DNA of 64,000 nt from Helicoverpa zea. Lineage: Eukaryota > Arthropoda > Insecta > Lepidoptera > Noctuidae. Shown piece after piece: positions 15,601 to 27,000 of this stretch. The stretch lies in contig NC_061467.1 of assembly GCF_022581195.2 (NCBI RefSeq), forward strand, positions 1,612,001 through 1,676,000, read 5' to 3'. The notes under the pieces are model-generated. The model was not told where the DNA came from. It ran no database searches and saw only the letters and a program-made list of their open reading frames with translations. Made by a program: the position numbers and the translations under genes. The stretch's first letter is position 1; every line of letters starts with the position of its first letter.

Positions 15601-18152
15601 ATTTTGATGCAAAAAACAACTAACACATGCATGCAAACACTACTAAAACGTCTTTTTGCAAATGCACTCACCAAACGTCATCATAATTAGATATGGTAAA
15701 AATTTTAATTTTTACATTGATGATTTATTCACAACAAAAACCAACAAACAATTATATTTACCTAATTAACTCAGATGGTAAGACTTTCTCTGTGTATAAA
15801 GGTAAGTATATAAAACAATAAAGCTTTATCTTGTAGTAATATGTAATATTGTGTTAGGTCTAGAAGCGCGGAATCGGTAGCTGAGACGCCGATGGAAGGT
15901 TCGAGACCCGCGCAACCTGCGGAACCCGGCACTCTCAACCCTACGCTAGCTGAGACACCCGGTTAGTTTTTGACAAAACTTAAGAAAAATCACTTCATAT
16001 GTGTGACTCTAGTAAACCGTTACTTCTTACCGTTAGTCTTACGAATCAGTAATTTTTATATTATATTTATAGTGCCACCGCGTTTTATATGCAGTTGACA
16101 GCTGTCAGTTTTCATTGTTTTTACTGACTGACATCTGTCGACTGCATCAAGGAAGAGTCAGACTAGTTTTTTAAATCATGCCAAATAATTTAAAGTGTCT
16201 TAAATAAAAGTATTATTTTTCTTCTGGCTGTAATGACAGCATAATCTCCAAAATCCTTACTAACAATATTTAAAAACACTATTATCCCCACAGCAATAAG
16301 CACAATGACAGAACGCGAATCAGCGCATCCTCCACCACAGCGCCTCGAAGGCGACGCGTCCGACACGTCCGACACGATCGACGCGACGGACGCGACCGAC
16401 GCGACCGTCCGACACGACGGCGACACTCGCGAGCCGAGGGACAGGCTGCTGCCTGCCAGGGCCGGCCCTGATGGCGAGGACCGACCTGATGATGCTGATG
16501 TGGATGAAGGGGAGAAGAGGGCTGTGGCACATGTGAGTTGTAGTCATAAATTATTTAGAGATTGACATGACCGACGCGATGGAAGGGACTTGATACGACC
16601 GTGCTACTCGATGGTGGCAAGGAAGAAGATTTTTTGAAGTTCTGTATCCGTTTTCTAAACTCATATGGAAATTCTGGCAAATTCCAGCAAATTTTATCTT
16701 TAAGTTCATCATGATAGTATGTAGTAAAAAGTCGTTTCCATTTCAATCAGCGGCGTGCGTAAACTGAGTCTTATACTCGCGCTACCTGCATAGTAACGTA
16801 TCTCTCATCCTGTGCATTCTATGTTCGGTAGCTTTTACGTACGACCCACAATCCATCTATGTTGTTAATTGGACATTCTGTTGTCAGTTTTTGTTATTTG
16901 ACATTGGCATTTCTTGTCATTGACAGAGGAACAGCATCGCTGTATCCGGCACTGGTCGCGTGGACAGTCGTGAGTGGCGAGCGAGCGCGGAGTGGGTGTC
17001 GAGCTGGCGCGGCAAGCTGCCGCTGCAGACCATCATGCGGCTGCTGCAGGTGCTGGTGCCGCAGGTCGAGAAGATCTGCATCGACAAGTATGTATACAGA
17101 GGAACAGCATCGCTGTGTCAGGCAGTGGTCGCGTGGACACTCGCGAGTGGGTGTCGAGCTGGCGCAGCAAGCTGCCGCTGCTGAGAAGCTCTGCATCGAC
17201 AAGTATGTATACAGAGGAACAGCATCCAACCATATATGCTGGTCCTGGTGGCCTTGGGTTCATAGACTGCTGACTTCCGCCCGCGTTTCCAGGGGCTAAT
17301 TCTCGGACCCGGATGGGGGTAAAAGTATCTTACATCGGTCCCCTGGTACTAACTACTTCTCCAATAATTTTCAGCCTCATCAGTTCAGCCTTTGTTGGTT
17401 TATAGAAGATTGATGCAAAAAGCGTGACAATAGTGTATGCTGGTCGCTACGAAACTGTCCAAATTACGGACATGAACCCAAGTCAAAGTCTAGCCTAAAT
17501 CTCTGAGATCTAAATGTATCCAGTAAATTATTGACAATCTTTCTTCTCAGGGGTCTAACAGACGAGTCAGAAATCCTGCGGTTCTTACAACACGGCACAC
17601 TGGTGGGGCTGTTGCCGGTGCCTCACCCGATCCTCATCCGCAAATACCAGGCCAATGCTGGCACGGCCGCGTGGTTCCGCACTTATCTGTGGGGCGTTAT
17701 TTATATACGGTAAGTGGGTAGTCAATTTTGCTAAATGTGGGATTTATTTTTATTAATTAATTAACGCGCTTATTAGCTTCACATGTAACTAACTATGTAT
17801 GTAAGAAAATCTTGGAATCTTAATTTGACATTACCGGTTTTCGATTAGGATGAAATTTGGCACACATTCTGAGTTCTGATGACGTCATTACATATTCAAT
17901 ATGGCGGCCTCCCCAAGATGGCGGACTGGCTGTTTGAAATGTTTTTTTTTCTTAAGCTCGTTTTAAACGTCTGGGCAACTAGAATAAAACCTATTTATAT
18001 TTTTGACGTTCATAAGTAAGGGTCCAAATAAAATAAATGATTTGATTTTAATTTTTTTGTAATAACGAAAACATTTTTGTGTCCATAGCAACGTGGACCC
18101 GCCAATCTGGTACGACACGGATGTCAAACTGTTCGAGATCCAACGAGTATAG
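644..18152 (+). CDS. HID1: HID1 (high-temperature-induced dauer / DYMECLIN-like) protein, 17 exons, complete
   Basis: Exons: 644-709, 787-1000, 1619-1764, 2530-2583, 7415-7614, 7856-7997, 8274-8345, 10014-10208, 10599-10689, 13209-13439, 13830-13994, 14384-14531, 15858-15961, 16294-16532, 16927-17087, 17551-17709, 18089-18152. All junctions are GT-AG, phases agree, and the total is 2451 nt or 816 residues (human HID1 is about 788). The protein is recognisable end to end: N-terminal MGNADTKLNF, VQDVFALVPGAEIRA, NRHALPLFTSL, RVGLMHIGVFILLLLSGERN, KLPLQTIMRLLQVLVPQVEK and C-terminal DPPIWYDTDVKLFEIQRV. Gly2 with Thr6 is a plausible N-myristoylation signal, as known for HID1. The family acts at the Golgi/trans-Golgi in dense-core vesicle biogenesis and cargo sorting. 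Exon 14 encodes a poorly conserved acidic stretch with DAT repeats, probably disordered. Exons 5 and 15 are accompanied by dead tandem copies. The largest introns (2584-7414, 10690-13208, 14532-15857) are filled by repeats. Confidence 0.95.
2766..2965 (+). repeat. Two-copy tandem repeat of about 100 bp in HID1 intron 4
   Basis: Two diverged copies follow one another. Both share ttatttaatc, a tail resembling ttttgggataaa.actat.cagcct, and ctgatta..aatg. There is no coding potential. Confidence 0.6.
3565..3640 (+). mobile_element. Retroelement 3'-end remnant
   Basis: The phrase ggcctatgttcagcagtgga followed by a gatgatgatg tail is a signature I know from 3' ends of non-LTR elements across Lepidoptera. 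Related scraps lie near 6208-6248 and 40015-40052. Only a short tail is present. Confidence 0.5.
3755..5547 (+). mobile_element. Lepidopteran 'agggttccgt ... cggaaccct' interspersed repeat
   Basis: The element starts with ttagggttccgt, followed by a short inverted acggaaccct and a (gtct)n run. It ends with cggaaccctcggtgcgcgag and a cttggccggttt tail. This repeat type is very common in moths and butterflies. Two diverged sub-repeats of roughly 310 bp lie inside (near 3880-4110 and 4190-4420), each with aggtctattgtccctttaag-like and gatacagc-like phrases. No intact ORF is present. A partial relative sits at 46720-46860. I do not recall a definite transposon class for it. Confidence 0.6.
5723..6014. 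mobile_element. Small inverted-repeat element (MITE-like)
   Basis: The ends are imperfect inverted repeats: ccagagtgcctagtgcgagt on the left and, on the complement of the right end, ccagagtgctgattccgagt. The outer bases match those of the element at 8603-9331, so both probably belong to one family. No coding capacity is seen. Confidence 0.5.
7078..7395 (+). pseudogene. Two degenerate upstream copies of HID1 exon 5
   Basis: The real exon starts at 7415 after tattgtatgtag. The same acceptor and coding phrase recurs at about 7231-7390 (close copy) and about 7078-7190 (very worn copy). In the close copy a 16-nt deletion relative to the real exon (after ttcgc) shifts the frame and leads to a tag stop; no GT donor follows where the real exon has one. 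The older copy keeps only gtaggagcga, gcggtctcc and cacgaggcc. These are non-functional tandem exon copies that retain acceptor sequences close to the true one. Confidence 0.8.
8603..9331. mobile_element. 729-bp element with perfect 72-bp terminal inverted repeats
   Basis: Positions 8603-8674 and 9260-9331 are exact reverse complements, beginning gagtgcttagtgcgagtttt. The interior has further inverted phrases (gttgccaac.. / gttggcaac) and no transposase. It is a non-autonomous DNA element in HID1 intron 7. I could not define a target-site duplication. Confidence 0.8.
9465..9660 (+). mobile_element. SINE-like repeat copy
   Basis: This stretch includes gggctgcgggttgttcg, accgcggccctggtacataa, and a tail with tgacactccctcaccgctgc. 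The same block occurs inverted at 36310-36475, and partial relatives lie at 10395-10440 and 28345-28405. It is a short dispersed repeat without coding capacity. Confidence 0.6.
11331..11690 (+). mobile_element. tRNA-derived SINE nested in Helitron copy 1
   Basis: The tRNA-like head (ggtttagtgggtaaagaacc, box B-like tttgattccaggtc) is followed by a body with ctgtaggttccggctgtcat and ggcagtcgttatgggtagtc. The same family lies inverted at 26085-26430 and 42820-43300, and a body copy at 54345-54545. Confidence 0.65.
12388..12905 (+). repeat. Tandem 122-bp units inside Helitron copy 1
   Basis: The phrase cacatcaggt recurs at 12391, 12519, 12641 and 12762, with a worn fifth unit near 12884. Each is followed by variants of agtgcttat.ag.ttgaac and ttttgctaaaacgtc. 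The same array is present inverted in Helitron copy 2. Confidence 0.75.
14040..14350 (+). repeat. Dispersed repeat family 'aagaaaatcttggaatctta' (two tandem copies)
   Basis: Two copies (about 14055-14165 and 14217-14345) share taagaaaatcttggaatctt, cttcgattaggatga and gagttctgatgac. Single copies occur at 17795-17885 and, inverted, at 56095-56250. They are probably remnants of one mobile family. Confidence 0.65.
15252..15369. mobile_element. Short hairpin element (MITE-like)
   Basis: The left arm acaaagctccattaaagtta and the right arm taattttaatggagctttgt are near-perfect inverted repeats around an AT-rich centre, in HID1 intron 12. No coding capacity is seen. Confidence 0.5.
16089..16147. 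repeat. 59-bp imperfect hairpin in HID1 intron 13
   Basis: The arms atgcagttgacagctgtcag and ctgacatctgtcgactgcat fold on each other. It is probably a very short MITE remnant. Confidence 0.4.
17088..17230 (+). pseudogene. Dead tandem copy of HID1 exon 15 plus a stub
   Basis: The donor of exon 15 (gtatgtatac..) is followed after only 12 nt by ag and a second copy of the exon at 17100-17202. The copy lacks an internal block (the QTIMRLLQVLVPQV segment), which shifts its frame, although its donor is intact. A third stub (gtatgtatacag aggaacagcatc) starts at 17203. The copy cannot substitute for exon 15. Confidence 0.8.
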
Positions 18153-19317
18153 ACCATAGACTTCACGACACTGCTTACTTCCCATTAAATAAGACGGCGT
18201 GATGATCTCCAGCCCGAAAGCCGGTAAATTATACATATGTATATTATGTAGTTTAATATAGCCTGTTTTACCTTCTCTGTATTAGTAACGGATTTATCAA
18301 ATCGAATCAAAATGATGATAAAAATGGGATAAGTTTATTAAAATGGCCCAAACTCTACCAGGTGAAGAAGTTTTTTAACAACCAATATAATTTTTCCAAT
18401 ATTCTAACCATGTATTGATTTGCTTACCAGAAATAGAATTTTGAAATTAGACTCATACTTATAATTCCTATTTCTAGTAAGGAAAGCAACAGATAAATAG
18501 CATATTGAAACGGCCGTAAGTGGGTGGAGTCGAGATGTTTGAAGAACGAAATTATACTAATTGTTTAAAAAACTTCTCCGCTACGCTGTGGTGGGTATAG
18601 GTCTTTGTCTGAATAGCAAGGAAGAGGTGAAGCAGGCTTTTAGGCTCGATTGTAAAACTAATCTAAATATATTTAATACTAAATGTGTTTTAAAATATAG
18701 TTCTGTCGCTATCGACTTCAAATGTGTGAATTAGGTAGCATGATATTTTAAATATATTTAGTTATAAATGTATTGAGTCAGTAATTACGCAAACGAGATG
18801 TAACTCCTTATTATAAAATATGGTTTTAAAAAGTGCCAGGTTTTAACAGTAATTTTGAAGATGCATTAAACCTAGTACTAGAGCTGATCCTTTTTAGTAC
18901 CAGGTTTTATAGTGAGGTTTTAAATGTTTTTAGTTTTCTTATTAATACGTAAAAATATATGTGCATTACTGATTTTAGCCTTTTTGTCTGTCGAAGGCTC
19001 TACCTTACTTATGTTTGGCTGCTACCTTTTGTCGTTTTATTTAATCCATTCTTATGTAAAAGGTTAAGAAAACCGCTTGACTGACAGACTTCGAATATGT
19101 ATATCAAGACCAGTAAATGTATTAATTGTGCTAAATATTGAATTAAACCTGAAAAATAATCAGATAACCTATCATTCCGAAATGTTTATGTATTTATTTA
19201 TATGGTTCAAATACGTATTAGTGATAATCTGTTGAATTCCTATTATTTTTCCCATTTATCACTTACCATACAATATGTATAACTTTAAACAGTTTTTTTA
19301 GCCTCTCTTTACTAACG

Positions 19318-19500
19318 GCCAGTTTCTTCATCAAAAGTTAAAGTTAAAGTAATGTCTAAAGTAAAAGTAACGGTCAAATTCGTTTTTTCAAGGCTAAAGT
19401 GACAGCAAAATTCATAGAAAAATTGAATTTAACCGTTACCTTAACCTTAGACATTACTTTGACTTTTACTTTGGCTTTAACTTTTGATGAAGAAACTGGC
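19318..19500. mobile_element. 183-bp foldback element (MITE-like)
   Basis: The left end gccagtttcttcatcaaaag is matched on the right by cttttgatgaagaaactggc. The arms extend further through the repetitive agttaaagttaaagtaatgt run, giving a long imperfect hairpin. No coding capacity is seen. Confidence 0.65.
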
Positions 19501-19745
19501 TGCTAGAGATATCGTGTCAGTGAAATGCTGAACACATATCGATGTTACTTTAGTCAATTGATTCAGATGTAACGGACCATGTCTTATGAACGCTTTACGT
19601 GTTTACTTAAATAAATATATTTAACTTAAAGCTGACAGCTAGTCATATTTTTAATCTGTGTATCTGTAATCGTAAATGAATTGCTTGACTTATGAATATA
19701 TATTTCTTGAACGTTCTTAAGTTTAATTTATATTTTAATGCCGAG

Positions 19746-19885
19746 TTTAGACGAACAATGTTTTCAACTGCCAAAATGACAGCCCATAAAAGCAACAAAA
19801 AATTGCACCTAAAGTGTTAATTACAATATTAATGAAAGGACGTCGTAACCTTTTGAGCCGGCTGAAAACATTGTTCGTCTGCACT
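19746..19885. mobile_element. 140-bp foldback element (MITE-like)
   Basis: The arms tttagacgaacaatgttttc and gaaaacattgttcgtctg form an inverted repeat around an unrelated centre. Confidence 0.5.
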
Positions 19886-20540
19886 TAGACACTAAACTTT
19901 GTTAGTGCTGTCATGACCAAGTTTTCTGTACAAAAATCTAAATGTTATAACTGATCTTGCTGATTTTACACTACTACTATTCCTCATTTAACCATGAAGA
20001 TGTCTTCTTATAAAGACAATCATATTGCGTTGATGGAAAATTGATATACCATTTTGAGTAAGCACGCCTTTCTATGCTACCAGTAATTTAGTGAAATAGT
20101 AGTAATAAAACAATTTTATTGTATTTATTCAACCGAATTATAATGATATACGAATTCACTGCAAAATTATTTGCAGTTTTATATGAAATATCGAATGTTT
20201 TTTTTTTGTTTCTGTTTTTTTTTAATATTATGACAAGTAATCGAGGCTTATGACAAATACAATTAATTATGAATGATGTACATACATTCCATGTGATGGT
20301 TTTATTTTTATCGATTATCGACTATAATATTATTGAGATATAACTGTAAAATAGTTTATATGAATTTATCACCAAATTTTAATAGTTATATACTTGCGTA
20401 TTTGTGTTAGGCTCGGTTCATGCGACACGCTCGGTCTTAGATAAATTACGCACTAAAATACTAAGTTCTTACACTAAAAATATTTGATAATTCTGAGTAA
20501 AACGGACCGTTTACCAGTTGTGTCGTGTGAACAAGCTTAA

Positions 20541-20772
20541 GAGTACCCGTACACTGCAGACAGACACACTACAGTCGACCAACAGTTGCCGCCGATGCCA
20601 ATGGGTTACCATTTTTTTTAAAGAAAATCTTGATTTCTTTTTCAAAGTCTTCAGTCGGTCTGATACAGCTAAGTACCCGATCTTTGTAATGTGCGTACTA
20701 CCATTCATCTTTATACTGATTTACGAGCCCTAACAGTCAGCCGACTAAAAGTTTGCAGTATGTGGGTACTTC
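20541..20772. repeat. Possible worn inverted-repeat element
   Basis: The left arm gagtacccgtacactgcaga and the right arm tttgcagtatgtgggtactt are imperfect inverted repeats. The short ORFs here have no recognisable similarity. Confidence 0.3.
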
Positions 20773-23700
20773 TATTGTAATGTTCAGTGCACTGTCACAC
20801 TAAGACTTTATGTAAAGTATAGGGGCCTTAGTGGACCATTATAATGAGAGAATATGATAAATAGTAAATGTTAAATAAATCTGAAAAATTATATGAATCT
20901 ACACAAAGTAATATGTTCCCGCAGAAAACCTAACCTGGCCATTTCAATATTAAACAAAATATGAAATAATTTTAAATTGTTATTATTTTCTAGATCAATT
21001 TATAGAAATGAAGGTTTTACTGGTGTTAGAAAGTAAAGAAATCCACTGCGGCCCGCTTTTAGTGTTATTTGTAATTTTAATAATTTATTTGACACAATCA
21101 CTGTACTTAATGTTATGTAAAATAGAAAATATATAATGATGTGAGCATGAATTTACTGAGTTTTATTTTTATTCCTCATTTTCAGTTTAAAATGGCCGCC
21201 AAAAAGTCAGAATGATTAAATCCAAATTCTATTGACCATGTTTTGGAGAAAAAATTCGTTCAAACAAGTACGATTCTTTTTTATTTCTTTTATGTTGGGA
21301 TTGTGGGTTTAATAAAACAATTAAGACACAGTTATACAATCTTTAATAACGAAGCGTCTGTTATAAAAGACGAACCGATCAGTCCTTTTCTATAAAAGGG
21401 ATCATTTTTGTAAAACAATAGTATTGCAAACGCCAACAAAGTAAAAATTCAACTAAATAACATCACATTCATTAGAGCTAACATGACTAGACTTATTATT
21501 ATATTATTTTGTGGTGCTGTACTTATTATATCTTTTCGAAATATATTAAATTGTGTGAAACTTCTATTACTTTCAAATTCTATGAAATTCCGATATTCTT
21601 TTGAAATTATCATTTATACAGGAGTTTTTGTAAAGTATAGATAGGTTATGTGGCACGACTCTGCTGTATTTTAATAACGTACAACATCTCAGGATGTATT
21701 GATACAAAAGTCAAATTTTTAACAGTAACTAGACAACCAGAACTCCAATCGGTATAACGTTTCTTTGTGCGTCGATATCTCAGTCAATTGTTCTGGCATT
21801 CTCAAATAAAAATAAAACAATTGAATAATTAAAAAGATATAGTAAAATAACAACTTAATACTATAATAAGTACAACATCACTTACATTGTTATCAATTCG
21901 CCATTTATTTATGAAATATACAAATGCGAAAAGTGGACTGCCAGATATTTCTTATATTTTTGGAGGCAGTTCTTCAAAAGAACTAATTAATGTTATATGT
22001 GTTGAAACCGTTCTTATTAAATTGAAGTGCATGAAATCTTGAAAAACTACCAAGCATTTTTTTAGTTTGGCAGTACTTAATTTGCCTTCACCTGGCAACC
22101 CTGTGATATCATCAGATTTCCAGTTTGCTTCAAATTGGATTTATTAAATTAAAGGATTTTTGCTCTGTTTTTGCGCCATATTCTCATAGAAAGAACCATG
22201 TTTAGAGGACTGATAAAGCAGGTTCTCTGAACTTATATCAAACTATGTAGTTAAAATGACTGTTTGATGTAGTAGGTATACTGTAACCGTTTGTCAAAAA
22301 CAATGAGTCTCCATGATTAGTCGGAGTTACACAAGTTGACAATGATTCAAGACTGGTCTTACCAAAACGGTCGCAAATTGAATACAAAATTCGGACGACA
22401 TCAGCACAATAAATACATATTCGCTTACCACAGACATACTAAACTATATAAATATAATTATATACTATACTAACCATGTACAGAATAAATGGGGTTTTAA
22501 ATTATCTCTCTATCGTTATAATTGCGATAAAAAACTAGTTTCGAGACGATTCTAAAAATATTTCAATTATTTTGCCGATTATTGAACACCGTATTTATTG
22601 TTATTTACATTTAAAACTTACGAACGATCGCGTGATAATTGTAATAACTCCTAAAGTACATCTATATAATGATGTTAGTTACATCGAGATCGGTCTAGTA
22701 CGGACAGAAAATGTTAAGTATCTTGTCAAGCCTTGATGACGACGATTATTTATAATAGCTGGCCGTTATGTATAATATTATATAACACACAAGTAATTTC
22801 TTAGTCATTGTTCACATTGACATTCGCTTAAAGTTCTCACTTCAATTATATTTTATGACATAGATTTTTCAAGTGCCCTAATATTTAATAGGGAATTTTA
22901 ATAAATTAATTGTACCATCAATAATAACTTAATTAACCTTAAGCCTTATACTGGCGTTAAATAGCCAATAACTATTCAACAGGGTAAAAAAGGCGATAGA
23001 ATGTCCTTTGTACTCCTCATAACCATACAGGTTTATAACAATCATCAATATATTCCTAAAATTACTTACATACCACAATTAATATTGTTAAAATTCCCCA
23101 TAGTTGTACAACACATAAACATTATAAAGACAGTTAATTTCTTTATATTTTTGGGCATCAACTGTACATAACACACTGGTATTAGTACTTATCTGTATCC
23201 GTTTAGACTGGAAGCTAACCCCCATATAATTGGGAAAAGGCTAGGCAGACGATGTACAGCCTGTTTCATTTCAGGATTCTGGATACTGGTACTTCCAGAC
23301 AGTACAAAAATTATGGTGAAAAGACCATATAGCGACTAATAGCTGTTAGTCATTTGTTACAAACAGTTGAATCACCAAAAAAATCTCATCGTCAAGTTTC
23401 AAAAAACAAAATAGTCTATACTTTTGTATCGTTCAAAATCTACCAAAATGGTACAAACTTCTATTGAACAGTGCCATATTTTTAAATATTGGGAAGGGAA
23501 GGAAAACTTTGTTATCATAAGAAAGGGTGGGAATCTTCGAAAAGTGTGATCGTGAAGATATTAAGATCATTTTAGTGATTTTATTCACAAATGGTGATTT
23601 ATCGTGAGTCAGGGTAGAAACGTTTACATAAGACTACAAGGGTAAGGTTTGGACTAGACCTACTAAATCTTGGGTTCTTTAAACATTAAAATTACGTGTA

Positions 23701-24018
23701 AAAATATTTTAAATGCAAATTATTCTATATCTCGGATATTGCTAATTTGGCTTCTTTTAATCTTAATGGAAGCCACAGAATTTCTAAATAGTGCACTCAT
23801 ATAACTGTCGTAAAAATAAGACTAAACAAATTATTTTTCACAAAAAAATACTAAAGCTACCACAAACTGGCAATACTTTAACTGAACCAGTGTTGCCAAA
23901 TACAAAAACAAAACTACTATTTGGTAGAATCCTGTAAGATTATCGGTGTTATAAAAAGTTGAACCTTACCCTCACGTGCAGTCTATATGATGAACTCCTG
24001 AGTCACGGGCGGCGCTAG

Positions 24019-27000
24019 CTAGCTGAGCGAGCTGTATGCGGGGGGCGGAGGGCTAGCGTCGCGCCCCGGCATCAGCACCGCGATCTTGTACGGGGGCGGC
24101 GCCTCCGGTGACTCCGATAGAGGCTGCGAGCGCTCAGACGATTGGAGGAGAGTCGCGAGTGATATGTCGTCCGAAGGTTCTGAAGGTGGTGGCTGGGGGA
24201 GAGAAATATTGACTTGTAGTCAAGGACGCACAATTTGAAGTATAATGTGGGTGTAATGATGTCCTCCTAGCTGATTATCGGCTCCGGCGGCTCTTCTCAT
24301 TTAAGGAGATAAGCTAACTGCGCAGGACATATTACTCTCACTCACTCACCTGCCTGTCGCGCTGCGCGGTGCTGGACACGCGGTCGGGCGGCAGCGGCGG
24401 CGGCGGGCGCGCGCGGCACAGCGACAGCGCGCAGCCCACGCCGCACACGCCGCGGGGCCCTGCAGTACACTCACTCACCTGCCTGTCGCGCTGCGCGGTG
24501 CTGGACACGCGGTCGGGCGGCAGCGGCGGCGGCGGGCGCGCGCGGCACAGCGACAGCGCGCAGCCCACGCCGCACACGCCGCGGGGCCCTGCAGTACACT
24601 CACTCACCTGCCTGTCGCGCTGCGCGGTGCTGGACACGCGGTCGGGCGGCAGCGGCGGCGGCGGGCGCGCGCGGCACAGCGACAGCGCGCAGCCCACGCC
24701 GCACACGCCGCGGGGCCCTGCAGTACACTCACTCACCTGCCTGTCGCGCTGCGCGGTGCTGGACACGCGGTCGGGCGGCAGCGGCGGCGGCGGGCGCGCG
24801 CGGCACAGCGACAGCGCGCAGCCCACGCCGCACACGCACGCCACGGCCGCGCACACCACGCCCGCCGACCCGCCGCCCGCGCCGGCCCCGGCGCCACCGC
24901 CGCGCTCGCGGATCACCTGGGGTGATATATCCTATATAGCTTGTCTTTACATGTCTTCATTTACGGTGCGAGGCGCACTTAAAATGCGCGTCATATCAGC
25001 TTATACGAGCTCTACTGCACTCAACAATTCTTGTCGACTAGCTTTGTTTATTCGCGCATTGCATGTACAGGACATACAGTTGTCGTAAAAGTCGATATTG
25101 TTCCGAAACTAAATTCCGACCAGCAGGTCCATTACCCATACCCCGCACCCGCTATCTACTACTCGCTGATAGCTAGAATTTGTTTCTGCGCAACGACGAG
25201 CGAAATCTTCGGAAAGGAAAAAAGTTTCAAGAACTAATTATCTGCCACTGAACTAAATAGGGCTTTTCGAAGTTAAAGTGTGTGTCCAGCTACTAATGAG
25301 GTCAGTTTCCAGCTTTGGAGCAATCAGTCGGCTAAATTCTTATCAGCAGCTAGTAGTTCGAAAAGGTGATTTAAAGTATAGATTACCTTAAAATAAAACG
25401 TATCCACCAGTACATTTTTTTCTCAGTCTATTTATAGTACTCCATTGCCCATTTTAGGCCAGTTTATCACCAAATTCCACATTTACGTGACCAGCGTTTG
25501 TACTTCAAAAACACGCAATGTGTATTTTCTGATTTAAACAAACCGCTATTAAAAGCAGTTCTATACGATGTTAGCTATGAGGTTATTTAAAGCTACGCAA
25601 ACAAACAGGTATTTCACTATTATTATCCAGATGTTGGAAAGGTAAATATTGACTTCGCCAGCAATGTATGTACACATTTTTAGACTGGTGAGGCGATAGA
25701 CGTAATATTTTTCACTGATTCAGTGTTTAGTGAAAACAGATTGCAATTTTTACTGAACATTACCTAAATTGTCTGACAATCTCTCTCAAAAAACAAAATT
25801 GTCTGGTTATTATTTATATCCTGTAGAGCTTTTGCAGTAAAACTCCTGGACAAATTATACACATAGTACCATAGCTGGGCACCGTTAATAAAATAGTTAA
25901 CTTCGTTAATCGTTAATCCGCTACAAAAAAAGTTAGCTTCGTTAAATTTTAAAGCGTTACATTTCGGAAGAATTAACGCAAGTTAAAGTTAATCGTTAAT
26001 CCGTTAACTATCTGTAAAATTGCATTTTTATTCTGGAAGTTAACAGGTTAGGAACAAAACAAAATACTTCATCATCCTCCGAGCCTTTTTCCCAATCATG
26101 TTGGGGTCGGCTTCCAGTCTAACCGGATTCAGCTGAGTACCAGTGCTTTACAAGAAGCGACTGCCTATCTGACCTCCTCAACCCAATTACCCCTTGGTTA
26201 GACCGGTGTCAGACTTACTGGCTTCTGACTACCCGTAACGACTGCCAAGGATGTTCAATGACAGCCGGGACTTACAGTTTAACGAGCCATCCGAAACACA
26301 GCCAATGGTGTCTAAGATATACTTAGAAAGTACATACAGACTTAGAAAAGTTGCATTGGTACTTGCCTGACCTGGGATCGAACCCGCGCCCTCATACTTG
26401 AGAGATTGGTCCTTTACCCACCACGACTTTTTACAACAAAACAAAATACTTGTATAATTCAAATAAATGTGTAATTTGATCGTCGGACATAAGGTGCATA
26501 TTCACCTTTATAAACATTAACATGTTGAAGTTCTCGTCTGAAAGCGGGGCTCGTTTTGGTGTTAAAATGTCTTTACTTTGTTCTAGCAGTATTGTATTTA
26601 ATAAACAGATTTATAAATATCTGTTCCCCGAGGAATCCGGTGCTCCAATACTCTTGACATTGAAAGAGCAATTGAGGTGGGGTCAAAGGTGTTCGTACAA
26701 TCTCTTGGAAGAAGCCACTTGACGAAGCTGACCACACAAGTGGAGAAGTCGTTTCTTTGGTGCCGGCAGTCCTTTCGGAAGTGCAAAACTTCTATGGCCG
26801 GTTATACGCATCGCATGCATCTCAACCTGATCCCGGAAATGAGGATTCTAGAGCCACATTAACACTCCATTTCACCGAAGACCTGCCAGAAGTCAGCAGT
26901 GGCGAAATCGAGATCGCTCAGAGACAACTCAAAAATGGAAAAGCCCCTGGCGAGGATGGCATTACGACAGAGCTATTAAAAGCAGGAGGTAAGCCCATAC

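Larger units (their letters stand above)
18153..24018. other. Intergenic / 3' UTR region between HID1 and the convergent PPxY gene
   Basis: No protein-coding exon is recognisable. The region must hold the 3' ends of both convergent genes. Candidate AATAAA signals for HID1 lie near 19609 and 20873, but I cannot choose one. Several short inverted-repeat elements (annotated separately) and a non-LTR scrap near 23205-23260 (gactggaagctaacccccat) are present. From about 20900 to 23900 I see only AT-rich DNA. Confidence 0.5.

Noticed and set aside
16190..16565. Several overlapping Ser/Arg- and Val/Arg-rich open frames opposite HID1 exon 14
   Set aside because: They are other frames of the GC-rich exon 14; the plus-strand frame fits the HID1 model.
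20511..20733. Short ORFs on both strands after HID1
   Set aside because: They lie within an inverted-repeat remnant and show no similarity that I recognise.
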